Source: Bacteroidales bacterium
GTDB taxonomy: Bacteria; Bacteroidota; Bacteroidia; Bacteroidales; UBA932
Assembly (NCBI GenBank): GCA_017471045.1
Contig: JAFUWZ010000016.1
Location: 1-52,360, forward strand
DNA length: 52,360 bases
Direction of reading: 5' to 3'
The notes below the pieces were generated by a model. That model was not told where the DNA came from. It did no database searches and saw only the letters and a program-made list of their open reading frames with translations. The position numbers and the translations under genes are program-made. Positions 29,119-38,203 of the stretch are shown here, in pieces (positions within the stretch are counted from its first letter, which is position 1; each line of letters opens with the position of its first letter).

Positions 29119-31572
29119 TCAGGCTTCGGCCGCAGGGGCGGGCCGGGTCTTTTCTATTTCGGCCTTGGAGCTGCCCGGCGTGCAATGGTACCTTTCGGCG
29201 TCGCGGAAGCCCAGCAGGAATGCGCTCACATTCATCCGTTTCTTGCCGGCGAGCTGCACGCTCTTGAGGCTGAGGGCGCCGTCCGCGGTCCGGACCGCAA
29301 GGTAGCTCTTGCCGTCGGTCAGCACTTGTCCGGGCGCCTCGGGGCCGTCCCAGGCCATCTTCTCAGCGGAGAAGATCTTGAGCTGCACGGGCGCGGAAGA
29401 TCCGTCGGTCAGCTCCGTGTAGGCCGCCGGGTAGGGGCTCAGGCCGCGGACCAGGTTATAGATGTGGCGGGTCGTGTCGTCCCAGTCGATGTGGCAGAGG
29501 GCGCGGGTGAGCTTGGGCGCGGGCCGTAGCACTTCGGAGCCCTGGATGAAACTGCGCTGGACGCGGGTCTCGGCCGTGCCTTCCAGTATACCCCGGACCG
29601 TATCGAGGACCAGGTCGGAACCGATCCCCATCAAGGCGTCGTGGACGTCGCCGGCCGTGTCGGTCTCGGCGATCTTGTGCTCCTCGCGCAGGATGATGCC
29701 GCCTGTGTCGATGTCCTTGTCGATCATGAAGGTCGTGACGCCAGTCATGGATTCGCCGTTGATGACGGCCCAGTTGATCGGCGCGGCGCCCCGGTACTGC
29801 GGCAGCAGGGCGGCGTGGAGGTTGAAGGTACCCAGTTTGGGCATGGTCCAGACCTCTTCCGGCAACATCCTGAAGGCCACGACGACAAAGAGGTCGGCCT
29901 TCCAGGCTTTCAGTTGGGACAGGAATTCGGGATCCTTGAGCCTGAGCGGCTGCAGGACGGGGATGCCGTGCTCCACGGCGTATTTCTTGACGGCGCTCTC
30001 GTTGACGGAGAGGCCCCGGCCGCTCGGCTTGTCAGCCACGGTCACGACGCCGACGACCTTGTAGCCGGCCTGGACCAGCTTGTCCAGCGGGGCGACGGCA
30101 AACTCCGGCGTGCCCATATAGACGATGCGGCTCTTATGGAACAGGTTCATGATCTTTCGTTTGAATTTGCGCCACTGGTTCTTCAGCGTGTCATTGCCGG
30201 ACAGGGAGGCGTCGTTGACGGCCTTCCAGGTCAGGAAAGCACCGATCGGCAGCAGGACGGCCGCAGCGATGAAGGCGCCCTCCGCCCCGGTGATGGCACC
30301 GTCCTTGGCCAGCTTGGCACCGATGGTGTCCACGATGTAGTAGAGGACGAAGAAAAGGACGGATACGATGGCCGGCACGCCCAGGCCGCCCCGGCGGACC
30401 AGGGCGCCGATCGGGGCTCCGATGAAGAACATGATGAAGCAGGCCAGCGCTTCCGCGAATTTGTGCAGGAACTCCAGGTCCGCCCGGCGGAGGTAGAACA
30501 TGTATTCGTACGACTCCCGGTTGAAGGCCATGATCTGCGAGACCATCTGGCTGGCATTGTCGGCCGCGTTGCGGTAGGCATTGCTCTCTGCGCTGATGTC
30601 GTCCCATCGAAGCATGCGTTCGGATCTGTAATCCCGGTCGATCCGGTTGACGAAGGCGGTGTCGAGCTGCTGGTATTTGGACAGGATGCCGTTGCTCATC
30701 AGCTGCTCGAACTGATGTTCGCGGGTATCCCGCTCGATCCGGCGCAGCGAATCCTTCTCCTGCTTGAGCTGCAGGACGTTCATGCATTTGATCTGGTCGC
30801 TGTACTTGGTCGAGTCGGTCTTTTCGAAGGCGTAGTTTTCGAGGGAGATCAGCAGCTCCTGCCGGGCGAAATTGATCTTCTGGAGTTCCAGGGAGGTGTC
30901 CCGGTATTTCATCGAGTTGGTCTCCTGGTAGTTCGTCCCGTTGAAGAGGGTGAAGGTCAGGTACTCCTTGCTGTCCGACATCTTCAGCAGGGCGGAGTCC
31001 GCCAGCATCAGGCCCGTGTTGCCCCGGCCCTTGCTGTGGTCATAGACCATGATGCCGTGCATCATCCCGCTTTTCTCGTCCGTGCTTTCGGTCCGCATGA
31101 CATAGCCCTCGATGCCGTCGTAGAAGGTTCCGGCCGGGATCTTGATCTCTTCCTTGGTCTTGAGGATGTCGTCGTGGAGGGTGTAGATCTTGTTATAGGA
31201 GTAGGGGACGAGATTGTTGGAGGAGAAGAAGGCGCCGACGGTGATCAGGGCGGAAGCCACGATGATGGGCGTCATCACGCGCGTGACGGAGACGCCGGCG
31301 GCCTTGAGGGCTGTCAGCTCGTTGTGCTCGGCCATCTGGCCCATCACCATCATCGAGGACAGGAGGGTGGCCAGCGGCAGGGCGAGCGGCAGGATGAGGA
31401 AGCTGCCCCACATCAGGAACTCCGCCACGACGCGCAGGCTCAGGCCCTTGCCGACGAGTTCGTCGATGTAGAGCCAGAGGGACTGCATCATCAGGATGAA
31501 CAAGACGATGAACAGGATCGCGAAAAACGGTCCTATGAACGACTTGAGGATGTAGCGGTCGATTCTTCTCAT
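29119..31572 (-). CDS. fmt: LptF/LptG-like permease fused in frame to methionyl-tRNA formyltransferase
   Basis: One uninterrupted frame of 817 residues. Residues 1 to about 474 form a YjgP/YjgQ (LptF/G) permease: N-terminal helices (DRYILKSFIGPFFAILFIVLFILMMQ), the ELTALKAAGVS segment that contacts LptB, a periplasmic domain, and C-terminal helices (FFIGAPIGALVRRGGLGVPA). From Met475 (30150) a complete Fmt follows: RIVYMGTPEFAV, the catalytic NLHAALLPQYRGAAPINWA with its Asn and His, and the DKDIDTGG aspartate. No stop codon separates them. Either the two are a fusion protein, or fmt is also translated from its own ATG at 30150 (343 residues). LptF takes LPS from the inner membrane; Fmt formylates initiator tRNA. 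Confidence 0.9.
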   Translation of the reverse strand: MRRIDRYILKSFIGPFFAILFIVLFILMMQSLWLYIDELVGKGLSLRVVAEFLMWGSFLILPLALPLATLLSSMMVMGQMAEHNELTALKAAGVSVTRVMTPIIVASALITVGAFFSSNNLVPYSYNKIYTLHDDILKTKEEIKIPAGTFYDGIEGYVMRTESTDEKSGMMHGIMVYDHSKGRGNTGLMLADSALLKMSDSKEYLTFTLFNGTNYQETNSMKYRDTSLELQKINFARQELLISLENYAFEKTDSTKYSDQIKCMNVLQLKQEKDSLRRIERDTREHQFEQLMSNGILSKYQQLDTAFVNRIDRDYRSERMLRWDDISAESNAYRNAADNASQMVSQIMAFNRESYEYMFYLRRADLEFLHKFAEALACFIMFFIGAPIGALVRRGGLGVPAIVSVLFFVLYYIVDTIGAKLAKDGAITGAEGAFIAAAVLLPIGAFLTWKAVNDASLSGNDTLKNQWRKFKRKIMNLFHKSRIVYMGTPEFAVAPLDKLVQAGYKVVGVVTVADKPSGRGLSVNESAVKKYAVEHGIPVLQPLRLKDPEFLSQLKAWKADLFVVVAFRMLPEEVWTMPKLGTFNLHAALLPQYRGAAPINWAVINGESMTGVTTFMIDKDIDTGGIILREEHKIAETDTAGDVHDALMGIGSDLVLDTVRGILEGTAETRVQRSFIQGSEVLRPAPKLTRALCHIDWDDTTRHIYNLVRGLSPYPAAYTELTDGSSAPVQLKIFSAEKMAWDGPEAPGQVLTDGKSYLAVRTADGALSLKSVQLAGKKRMNVSAFLLGFRDAERYHCTPGSSKAEIEKTRPAPAAEA

Positions 31573-31590
31573 CGTCTCTCCGGGGCGGGG

Positions 31591-34209
31591 TTAACGGGTG
31601 GCGGCCTCCTTGAGCGCTTCGAGGGCGGCGGACAGTCCGGAGACGTCCTTGCCGCCGGCGGAAGCCAGGCCGGGCTGTCCGCCGCCGCCGCCCTGGATGA
31701 ACCGGGCGGCTTCGCGGATGTCCTTGCCGGCGTGCTTGCCTGCGGCGACGAGGTCCTGGGAATACATCAAGAGCAGCTGGGGCTTGCCCTCATGCTCGAA
31801 CGCGGCGATGCAGGCCAGGTTCCGGGCCTGGGCCTGGACGGCCTGGGCGGTGTTGCGCAGCAGGACCGGATCCAGGCTGAGCGTCAGGACGGCGAGCCGG
31901 ATGCCGCCGGTCTCCTGCGCGCTCTCTTCGATCTTGCGCGCCAGCTCGGCGGCTTTCTGCTTGGCCAGCTCTTCCGCCTGCTTTTTATAGGTGGCATTCT
32001 CGGAGATCATCTTCTGGATGGCGCCGGTGAAGTCCGGCACGTTGTTGAAGAAACTCCGGGCCGTCTTGATCGACTCGGCCATCCCGTCCACGAGGGCTTC
32101 GGCCTCTTCGCCGGTCACGGCCTCGATGCGCCGGATGCCGGCCGCGATGGCGGCTTCGCTGACGATGCGGAAGAAGCCGATGTTGCCGGTGGCGGAAACG
32201 TGGCAGCCGCCGCAGAGCTCGATGCTGTCGCCGAACTTGACGACACGCACGACATCGCCGTATTTTTCACCGAACAGGGCCATTGCGCCCATCGCCTTGG
32301 CCTGGTCCATCGTGGCCGTGCGGTTCTCGTCGAGCGGGTTGTTGGCCCGGATCAGGGCGTTGACGCGGTGCTCGACCTGGAGGAGCTGCTCGTCGGAAAG
32401 CTTCTCGAAGTGGGAGAAGTCGAAGCGGAAGTATTTGTCGCAGACATAGGATCCCTTCTGCTCCACGTGGGAGCCCAGGATCTCGCGCAGGGCCTGGTGC
32501 AGCAGGTGCGTGCAGCTGTGGTTGCTCTCGATCTTGCGGCGGCGCGCGGCGTCCGCGACCAGGGTGAAGCTGCCCGTGCAGTCCGAGGGGATGCGCTCGG
32601 CGATGTGGATGGTCAGGTCGTTCTCCTTGACTGTGCCCAGGATGGCGATCTTCTCGCCGTTCTTCGCAAGGATGTAGCCGGTGTCGCCGACCTGGCCGCC
32701 CATCTCACCGTAGAAGGGTGTGCGGTCGAAGACGAGCTGGAGCATCTCCTTGTTTTTCTGCTTGACAGTGCGCTGCTTGAGCAGGACGGCGTCCTCGACG
32801 GTCGTGGTGTCGTAGCCGACAAATTCCACCTCGCCCGGATGGTACTCGATCCAGTCGCCGAACTCGTTGGCGGTGGCGTTGCGGGCGCGCTCCTTCTGCT
32901 TCTGGAGCTCAACGTTGAAGCCGTCCAGGTCGACCGTGAAGCCGTTTTCGGCTGCGATCAGCTGGGTCAGGTCGATGGGGAAACCGTAGGTGTCGTAGAG
33001 TTTGAAGGCGTCCGGGCCGGCGATGCGTTTCGTCTGCCGGGCCTTCTCCATGTATTCGTCCATCAGGCTGATGCCGCGGTCGAGGGTCTTCAGGAAGGCC
33101 ATTTCCTCCTCGCGGATCACGCTCTCGATGAGCTTCTGCTGCGCGACCAGCTCGGGGTAGGCCTCGCCCATGTCGCTCAGCAGCTGGGGGACCAGCCGGC
33201 AGAGGAAGGGCTCGCTGAAGCCGAGGAAGGTGTAGCCGTAGCGGACGGCCCGGCGCAGGATGCGGCGGATGACGTAGCCGGCCTTGACGTTGCCCGGCAG
33301 CTGGCCGTCGGCGATGGAGAAGCTGATCGTGCGGATGTGGTCGGCGATGACGCGCATCGCGACATCCGTGTCGGCGCTCTCATGGTACTTGTGGCCGGAA
33401 AGCTGCTCGATCCGGGTGAGCATCCCGGTGAAGACGTCGGAATCGTAGTTGGAATTCTTGCCCTGGAGCACGGCGCAGAGACGTTCGAAGCCCATGCCGG
33501 TATCGATATTCTTGGCCGGCAGCGGCTCCAGGTGCCCGTCCGCCTTGCGGTTGAACTGCATGAAGACCAGGTTCCAGATCTCGATGACGTGGGGATCGCT
33601 CTGGTTGACCAGGTCCTTGCCGGGGATGCCGCTCGCCGCCTTCTCTTCGGGCGTACGGATGTCAATGTGGATCTCGGAACTCGGGCCGCAGGGACCCGTG
33701 TCGCCCATCTCCCAGAAGTTGTCATGCTTGTTGCCCAGGATGATGCGCTCGGCGGGGAGGTGCTGCAGCCAGGCGTCGCGGGCCTCCGTGTCCATCGGCG
33801 TGCCGTCCTCGGCGCTGCCCTCGAAAACCGTCGCGTAGAGGATCCCGGGATCGATGCCGTACACCTCGGTCAGCAGCTCCCAGGCCCAGTCGATGGCCTC
33901 TTTCTTGAAATAGTCGCCGAAGCTCCAGTTGCCCAGCATCTCGAACATCGTATGGTGGTAGGTGTCGTGGCCCACTTCCTCGAGGTCGTTGTGCTTGCCG
34001 CTGACGCGGAGGCACTTCTGCGCGTCCGTGGCGCGCGGGAATTTCGGGGCGGCGTTGCCCAGGAAGATGTCCTTGAACTGGTTCATGCCGGCGTTGGTAA
34101 ACATGAGCGTGGGGTCGTTCTTGACCACCATCGGTGCGGACGGGACGATCGTGTGTCCTTTGGAAGCGAAGAAATCCAGGAATTTCTGTCTTATTTCTTT
34201 TGATGTCAT
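31591..34209 (-). CDS. alaS: Alanyl-tRNA synthetase
   Basis: An 872-residue enzyme that charges tRNA-Ala. The class II core opens with [19 protein letters not shown] and [15 protein letters not shown]. The editing domain has the zinc ligands HSCTHLLH and CGGCH. The C-terminal segment has [15 protein letters not shown], the DHHA1 region. The start MTSKEIRQ at 34209 is preferred over an in-frame ATG seven codons upstream, which would read MHQLAPT. It heads the operon alaS, lptF-fmt, thiN (gaps of 18 and 27 bases). Confidence 0.97.
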   Translation of the reverse strand: MTSKEIRQKFLDFFASKGHTIVPSAPMVVKNDPTLMFTNAGMNQFKDIFLGNAAPKFPRATDAQKCLRVSGKHNDLEEVGHDTYHHTMFEMLGNWSFGDYFKKEAIDWAWELLTEVYGIDPGILYATVFEGSAEDGTPMDTEARDAWLQHLPAERIILGNKHDNFWEMGDTGPCGPSSEIHIDIRTPEEKAASGIPGKDLVNQSDPHVIEIWNLVFMQFNRKADGHLEPLPAKNIDTGMGFERLCAVLQGKNSNYDSDVFTGMLTRIEQLSGHKYHESADTDVAMRVIADHIRTISFSIADGQLPGNVKAGYVIRRILRRAVRYGYTFLGFSEPFLCRLVPQLLSDMGEAYPELVAQQKLIESVIREEEMAFLKTLDRGISLMDEYMEKARQTKRIAGPDAFKLYDTYGFPIDLTQLIAAENGFTVDLDGFNVELQKQKERARNATANEFGDWIEYHPGEVEFVGYDTTTVEDAVLLKQRTVKQKNKEMLQLVFDRTPFYGEMGGQVGDTGYILAKNGEKIAILGTVKENDLTIHIAERIPSDCTGSFTLVADAARRRKIESNHSCTHLLHQALREILGSHVEQKGSYVCDKYFRFDFSHFEKLSDEQLLQVEHRVNALIRANNPLDENRTATMDQAKAMGAMALFGEKYGDVVRVVKFGDSIELCGGCHVSATGNIGFFRIVSEAAIAAGIRRIEAVTGEEAEALVDGMAESIKTARSFFNNVPDFTGAIQKMISENATYKKQAEELAKQKAAELARKIEESAQETGGIRLAVLTLSLDPVLLRNTAQAVQAQARNLACIAAFEHEGKPQLLLMYSQDLVAAGKHAGKDIREAARFIQGGGGGQPGLASAGGKDVSGLSAALEALKEAATR

Positions 34210-34234
34210 AGTCGGTGCAAGTTGATGCAAAATG

Positions 34235-34242
34235 CAAAATTA
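34235..34242 (-). promoter_or_regulatory. -7 box of alaS
   Basis: Read leftwards this is TAATTTTG, matching TAnnTTTG, 25 bases upstream of the alaS start. No -33 TTTG is seen. Confidence 0.5.
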
Positions 34243-34265
34243 GCATAAAAAATATAAAAAAGAGG

Positions 34266-34273
34266 TATATTTG
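34266..34273 (+). promoter_or_regulatory. -7 box of the first M23 peptidase gene
   Basis: TATATTTG, a perfect TAnnTTTG box, 22 bases before the ATG at 34296. It is back-to-back with the alaS box (34235-34242). Confidence 0.55.
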
Positions 34274-34295
34274 CGTTCTACAGTCACGCATTCCG

Positions 34296-35306
34296 ATGTC
34301 CGAACCCAAGAATTTCGACCTCAATCCGGAAACGCTCCTGTACGAGATTTCGTCGGAGCCCCGGCTCAAGCGCTTCGCCCGGTACGGGCTGATCTTCCTG
34401 GTCAGCCTGCTGCTGGCGGTGCTGTATTTCTGGATCTTGTTCGGCGTGCTGGGACTGGATACGCCCAAGACCGCCTGGCTCAAGTCGCAGAACGAGAAGT
34501 GGAGCGCCCGGATGGCCCTGCTCAACCGCGACATGGACCGGCAGGAGGATACCCTCCGCGACCTGGAGATGCGCAACGGCAACGTCTATCGCTCCATTTT
34601 CGGCATGACGCCCCTGACGGCGGGCGTGTTGGGCGGGGAAGCGGAGATGGTCGGCGACTACGGGGTCCTGGATGAGATCGGGCACACCAGCCGGCTGCGG
34701 GAGTCCTACATCCGCCTGGACCGGCTGATGATGCGGACTTACTTGCAGAGCAAATCGTTCGACGAAGTCGCCGCGCTCTCCAAGCGGGCGGGGCAGATGG
34801 CTTCCTGCATCCCGGCGATCCCCCCGATCGACCCGGATCCGCGCCACTTCAACATTTCCAGCCCCTTCGGCGTGCGCACCGACCCGGTGTACGGCGGCGA
34901 GCGCATGCACTCGGGCGTTGATTTCTCCACGAAAAAGGGGACCCCCATCTATGCGACGGGGGACGGCGTGGTCAAGGCCGCCCAGTTCCTGTTCTACGGC
35001 TACGGCAACGTCGTGACCATCGACCACGGTTTCGGCTACGAGACGATGTATGCGCACATGAACGAGGTCTTCGTCGTGGAGGGGATGCAGATCAAGCGGG
35101 GCCAGTGCATCGGGACGGTAGGCCGCTCCGGCAAGGCGACGGGCGACCATGTCCATTACGAAGTGCTGTACCGCGGCACGAAAGTCAATCCGGCCAATTT
35201 CTACGATCTTTCGATGAGCAAGGAAGAGTACGCGGCCATGGTGCAGAAACGGGAAGAAGAGTCTCCGGCGGTGCTCAGGTCGGGATTCCGGGTCAGAACG
35301 AGATAA
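34296..35306 (+). CDS. M23 (LytM) family peptidase, membrane-anchored
   Basis: A 336-residue protein. A short cytoplasmic N-terminus is followed by one membrane helix (about 34-55, YGLIFLVSLLLAVLYFWILFGVL), a coiled-coil stretch (about 68-100), and a C-terminal LytM domain (about 190-310). The zinc ligands are present: HSGVDF and HVHYE, with YAHM between. It either cuts peptidoglycan cross-bridges or, being anchored, works in division or elongation. The start at 34296 follows the -7 box; an upstream in-frame ATG (34215) would lie upstream of that box. A second M23 gene follows after 3 bases. Confidence 0.93.
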   Translation: MSEPKNFDLNPETLLYEISSEPRLKRFARYGLIFLVSLLLAVLYFWILFGVLGLDTPKTAWLKSQNEKWSARMALLNRDMDRQEDTLRDLEMRNGNVYRSIFGMTPLTAGVLGGEAEMVGDYGVLDEIGHTSRLRESYIRLDRLMMRTYLQSKSFDEVAALSKRAGQMASCIPAIPPIDPDPRHFNISSPFGVRTDPVYGGERMHSGVDFSTKKGTPIYATGDGVVKAAQFLFYGYGNVVTIDHGFGYETMYAHMNEVFVVEGMQIKRGQCIGTVGRSGKATGDHVHYEVLYRGTKVNPANFYDLSMSKEEYAAMVQKREEESPAVLRSGFRVRTR

Positions 35307-35309
35307 GCA

Positions 35310-36224
35310 ATGGCAGAAGGCAGGATCCGAAATATCTTCAACCTCCTCGTGGGCGTGGTCAAATACGCCCTCCTTTCCGTGCTGCTGGCAGCGGTGTATT
35401 ATCTGGTTTTCGCTGGTTTCGTCAGTACGGATACCGAGAAGCGTCTTCGGACGGAGAATAAACTGTACGAAAAGATGTATCCCGAGATGCTGGAACAGTC
35501 GGCGCTGGTCTCGGACGTGATCGACAACCTTGAGCTCCGGGACGCCGTCATCTACAAGGACGTCTTCTATGCGTCCGCCCCGAGCCTGGACCCCCTGTCC
35601 GGGACGGATTTCTTCTCCGGGAGCGACACGATCCCGGACCGCAACATTCTGAAATACACGGCCCGGAAGGCGGATGCCCTGCTGGGTGTCACCGGCCGCG
35701 TGGAGGCCGCCTTGCAGGAAGTTGCCGCCCGCATCGGGCGAGACGGCGCCGTCCTGCCGCCGCTGTCGCTGCCGCTGGACGGCGTCTCCTTCGTCCAGGT
35801 CGGCGCCTCGCTCGGAGACAAGATGAATCCCTTCTACAAGGTGAATACGCGGCACAACGGACTGGATATCATCGCCTCGCAGGGCGATCCCGTCCTGGCT
35901 GCTGCCCGGGGGTGCGTCAGCCTCGTCGTACGCTCGTTCAAAGGCGAGGGCAGCGTCGTGGAGATCACCCATGAGGGCGGCTATGTGACCCGGTACTGCC
36001 ATCTGGGCGACATCCTTGTCTCGCAGGGCCAGACGGTCCCGGCGGGCCGGAAGATCGCTACGGTCGGCATCTCCGGCAATTCCTTCGTCCCGCATCTTCA
36101 TTTCGAGGTGATCCGGGACGGGGAATACCAGGATCCCGTCCACCACTTTTTCGCTTCGGTCACGCCGGCCGGGTATGCGAACATGCTGTTCATGTCGGTC
36201 AACACTGGCCAATCAATGGACTAA
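35310..36224 (+). CDS. Second M23 (LytM) family peptidase, membrane-anchored
   Basis: A 304-residue paralogue of the preceding gene. A membrane helix is at about 18-36 (YALLSVLLAAVYYLVFAGF), a helical segment at about 45-80, and a LytM domain at about 160-290 with HNGLDI and HLHFE zinc motifs and YCHLGD between. All metal ligands are present, so it is probably active. The pair probably acts together on the cell wall. Confidence 0.92.
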   Translation: MAEGRIRNIFNLLVGVVKYALLSVLLAAVYYLVFAGFVSTDTEKRLRTENKLYEKMYPEMLEQSALVSDVIDNLELRDAVIYKDVFYASAPSLDPLSGTDFFSGSDTIPDRNILKYTARKADALLGVTGRVEAALQEVAARIGRDGAVLPPLSLPLDGVSFVQVGASLGDKMNPFYKVNTRHNGLDIIASQGDPVLAAARGCVSLVVRSFKGEGSVVEITHEGGYVTRYCHLGDILVSQGQTVPAGRKIATVGISGNSFVPHLHFEVIRDGEYQDPVHHFFASVTPAGYANMLFMSVNTGQSMD

Positions 36225-36235
36225 ACTTCCGCAAG

Positions 36236-36553
36236 ATGGAGAAACTATATTATACGATCAGCGAAACCGCTGAGATGCTGGGGGAAAGCACCTCCCTCAT
36301 CCGCTTCTGGTCCAATTCGTTCCCGAAGTACATCAAGCCCTACCGCAACGCCAAGGGCAACCGTCTTTTCACCGTCGGGGACATCGACACCCTCAGGCAG
36401 ATCCATTACCTGGTCAAGACCAAGGGCCTGACGCTCGAAGGAGCCGCCAGGCAGCTTGCGTCCGACCGCAGCAGCGTGGACAAGCGCGTCCGCGCCCTCG
36501 ACTCGCTCAAGGAAATCCGCGCGCAGCTCGTGGAAGTGCGCAAGTCCCTATGA
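36236..36553 (+). CDS. MerR-family transcriptional regulator (short)
   Basis: A 105-residue protein with a MerR-type winged helix: YYTISETAEMLGESTSLIRFWSNSFPKYIKPYRNAKGNRLFTVGDIDTLRQIHYLVKTKGLTLEGA. It lacks a ligand or metal-binding C-terminal domain and ends in a short coiled coil. Its stop overlaps the NIF3 start (ATGA at 36550-36553). The target is unknown. Confidence 0.9.
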   Translation: MEKLYYTISETAEMLGESTSLIRFWSNSFPKYIKPYRNAKGNRLFTVGDIDTLRQIHYLVKTKGLTLEGAARQLASDRSSVDKRVRALDSLKEIRAQLVEVRKSL

Positions 36554-37353
36554 GAGTCCGGGACGTCACGGCGGCGCTCGAGGCCTTTGCGCCGCTCTCC
36601 CTTCAGGAGAAATGGGACAACAGTGGCCTGAGTGTCGGGTCGCCGGACCAGGAGGTCCATGGCATCCTCCTGGCCCTGGACTGCACCCCGGCGCTGGTCG
36701 ATGAGGCAGCCGCGTGCGGCGCGGACCTCATCGTGACGCACCATCCGCTGATCTTCGGCGGCCTCAGGCAGGTCGCGCCCGAGGACCCCGTGGGCCTGTC
36801 GGTCATCAAGGCTGTCCGCGCCGGCATTGCGGTCTATGCCGCCCATACGACGGCCGACAAAGTCCCCGCCGGCGTGAGCGGGGCGATGGCCCGCCGGCTC
36901 GGCCTGCAGAACCTCTCGGTCCTTGACCCTGAGGGCACCCGTTTCCTGTCCGGCAGCGAACAGGCCGTGGGCCTGGGCATCGTCGGCGACCTGCCCGAGC
37001 CGCTGGACTGTGCGGCGGCGCTCGATCGTGTCAAAGCGGCTTTCGGCCTGCGGCTCGTGCGCTGCTCCCACTTCATCGACGCGCCCATACGCCGGGTGGC
37101 GGTGTGCGGCGGGTCCGGCTCCTCCCTGATCGAGGCCGCCCGGAAGGCGGGCGCCCAGCTGTACCTGTCGGGCGACATCTCCTACCACCATTTCTTCACC
37201 CCGGAGGATTTCGTCCTGATGGATATCGGCCACTTCGAGAGCGAAGTCGAGATTGTGGACATATTATATTCTTTGTTAAAGAAAAATTTTCCTAACTTTG
37301 CAGTTCGCATCAGCAAGACGCTGAGAGACAGTAATCCGATACAATATTTATAG
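36550..37353 (+). CDS. NIF3-like dinuclear metal-centre protein
   Basis: A 267-residue protein of the NIF3/YbgI/YqfO family (possibly GTP cyclohydrolase I type 2-like). Metal-binding motifs: TRPALQEKWDNSG-like opening (LQEKWDNSGLSVG), LIVTHHPLIFGG, AAHTTAD and, near the C-terminus, DISYHHFF with DIGHFESE. In Bacteroidetes it usually precedes the zinc-ribbon gene found next, as it does 7 bases downstream. The precise activity is unsettled. Confidence 0.92.
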   Translation: MRVRDVTAALEAFAPLSLQEKWDNSGLSVGSPDQEVHGILLALDCTPALVDEAAACGADLIVTHHPLIFGGLRQVAPEDPVGLSVIKAVRAGIAVYAAHTTADKVPAGVSGAMARRLGLQNLSVLDPEGTRFLSGSEQAVGLGIVGDLPEPLDCAAALDRVKAAFGLRLVRCSHFIDAPIRRVAVCGGSGSSLIEAARKAGAQLYLSGDISYHHFFTPEDFVLMDIGHFESEVEIVDILYSLLKKNFPNFAVRISKTLRDSNPIQYL

Positions 37354-37360
37354 AACTTAT

Positions 37361-38173
37361 ATGGCGACAACGAAAATCAAGAAAGTCGAAACTCCCATCG
37401 ACGAGCGGGAGACTTTCGTATCCCTCCAGAAGTCCTTCGCCGATTCCGAGGCCAACATCCAGGAGAAGCTCAAGACCCTCTATGCCCTGCAGGAAGCCGA
37501 CAACGAGATCGAGAAGATCGTCCAGCTCCGCGGCGAGCTGCCGGCGGAAGTCGAGGCGCTCGAAGGGGATGTGGCGGCGATCGAAGGCAAGATCGCGCAT
37601 GTCAACGCCCTGATTGAGGAGTATCTCCGCAACATCGACCTGAACAAGCAGAATATCGTCGATTACGACGCCCAGATCGAGAAGTATCGCGAGCAGCTGG
37701 AAAACATCAGCAACAGCCGCGAGTATGACTCCATCAACAAGGAGCTTGAGAACCAGGACCTCCTCCGCCAGATCGCCGTCAAGAACATCGGGGAGACCCG
37801 GATGGCCATTGAGGAGAAGCGGGACCTGCTTGAGGAGCTCGGCCGCCGGCTCGAGATCCGCCAGGAGGACCTCGCCGCCAAGCAGGAGGAGCTCTCCGTC
37901 ATCAAGGACTCCACGGCCGCCGAGGAGGAGAAGCTCCAGGCCCGCCGGGACAGCCTGGCCGCCAAGATCGACGCCCGTACGATGAGCGCCTACACCCGCA
38001 TCCGCCAGAGCGTACACAACCACCTCGCGGTGGTGCCCGTGTTCAACGGCGACTCCTGCGGCGGCTGCTTCAACACCGTCACGCCCCAGCGCCTGATCGA
38101 GATCGCCAGCGGCAGGAAACTGGTCATCTGCGAGCACTGCGGACGCATCATCGTCAATCCGGACGCCGAATAG
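37361..38173 (+). CDS. Coiled-coil zinc-ribbon protein (zf-RING_7/CT398-like)
   Basis: A 270-residue protein: long heptad-rich coiled coil (about 30-205) and a C-terminal four-cysteine ribbon, CGGCFNTVTPQ...CEHCGRII. This family (PF02591) is widely linked with NIF3 genes. It may act as a nucleic-acid binding or scaffold protein. Function is not established. Confidence 0.9.
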   Translation: MATTKIKKVETPIDERETFVSLQKSFADSEANIQEKLKTLYALQEADNEIEKIVQLRGELPAEVEALEGDVAAIEGKIAHVNALIEEYLRNIDLNKQNIVDYDAQIEKYREQLENISNSREYDSINKELENQDLLRQIAVKNIGETRMAIEEKRDLLEELGRRLEIRQEDLAAKQEELSVIKDSTAAEEEKLQARRDSLAAKIDARTMSAYTRIRQSVHNHLAVVPVFNGDSCGGCFNTVTPQRLIEIASGRKLVICEHCGRIIVNPDAE

Positions 38174-38203
38174 GACCGGCCGGAACAGAAACGCATAATC
38201 ATT

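Noticed and set aside
29641-34203. A 1520-codon rightward open frame opposite alaS and lptF-fmt
   Set aside because: Translation is low-complexity (His/Gln/Gly/Asp-rich) with no family features; the opposite strand encodes alaS and Fmt clearly.
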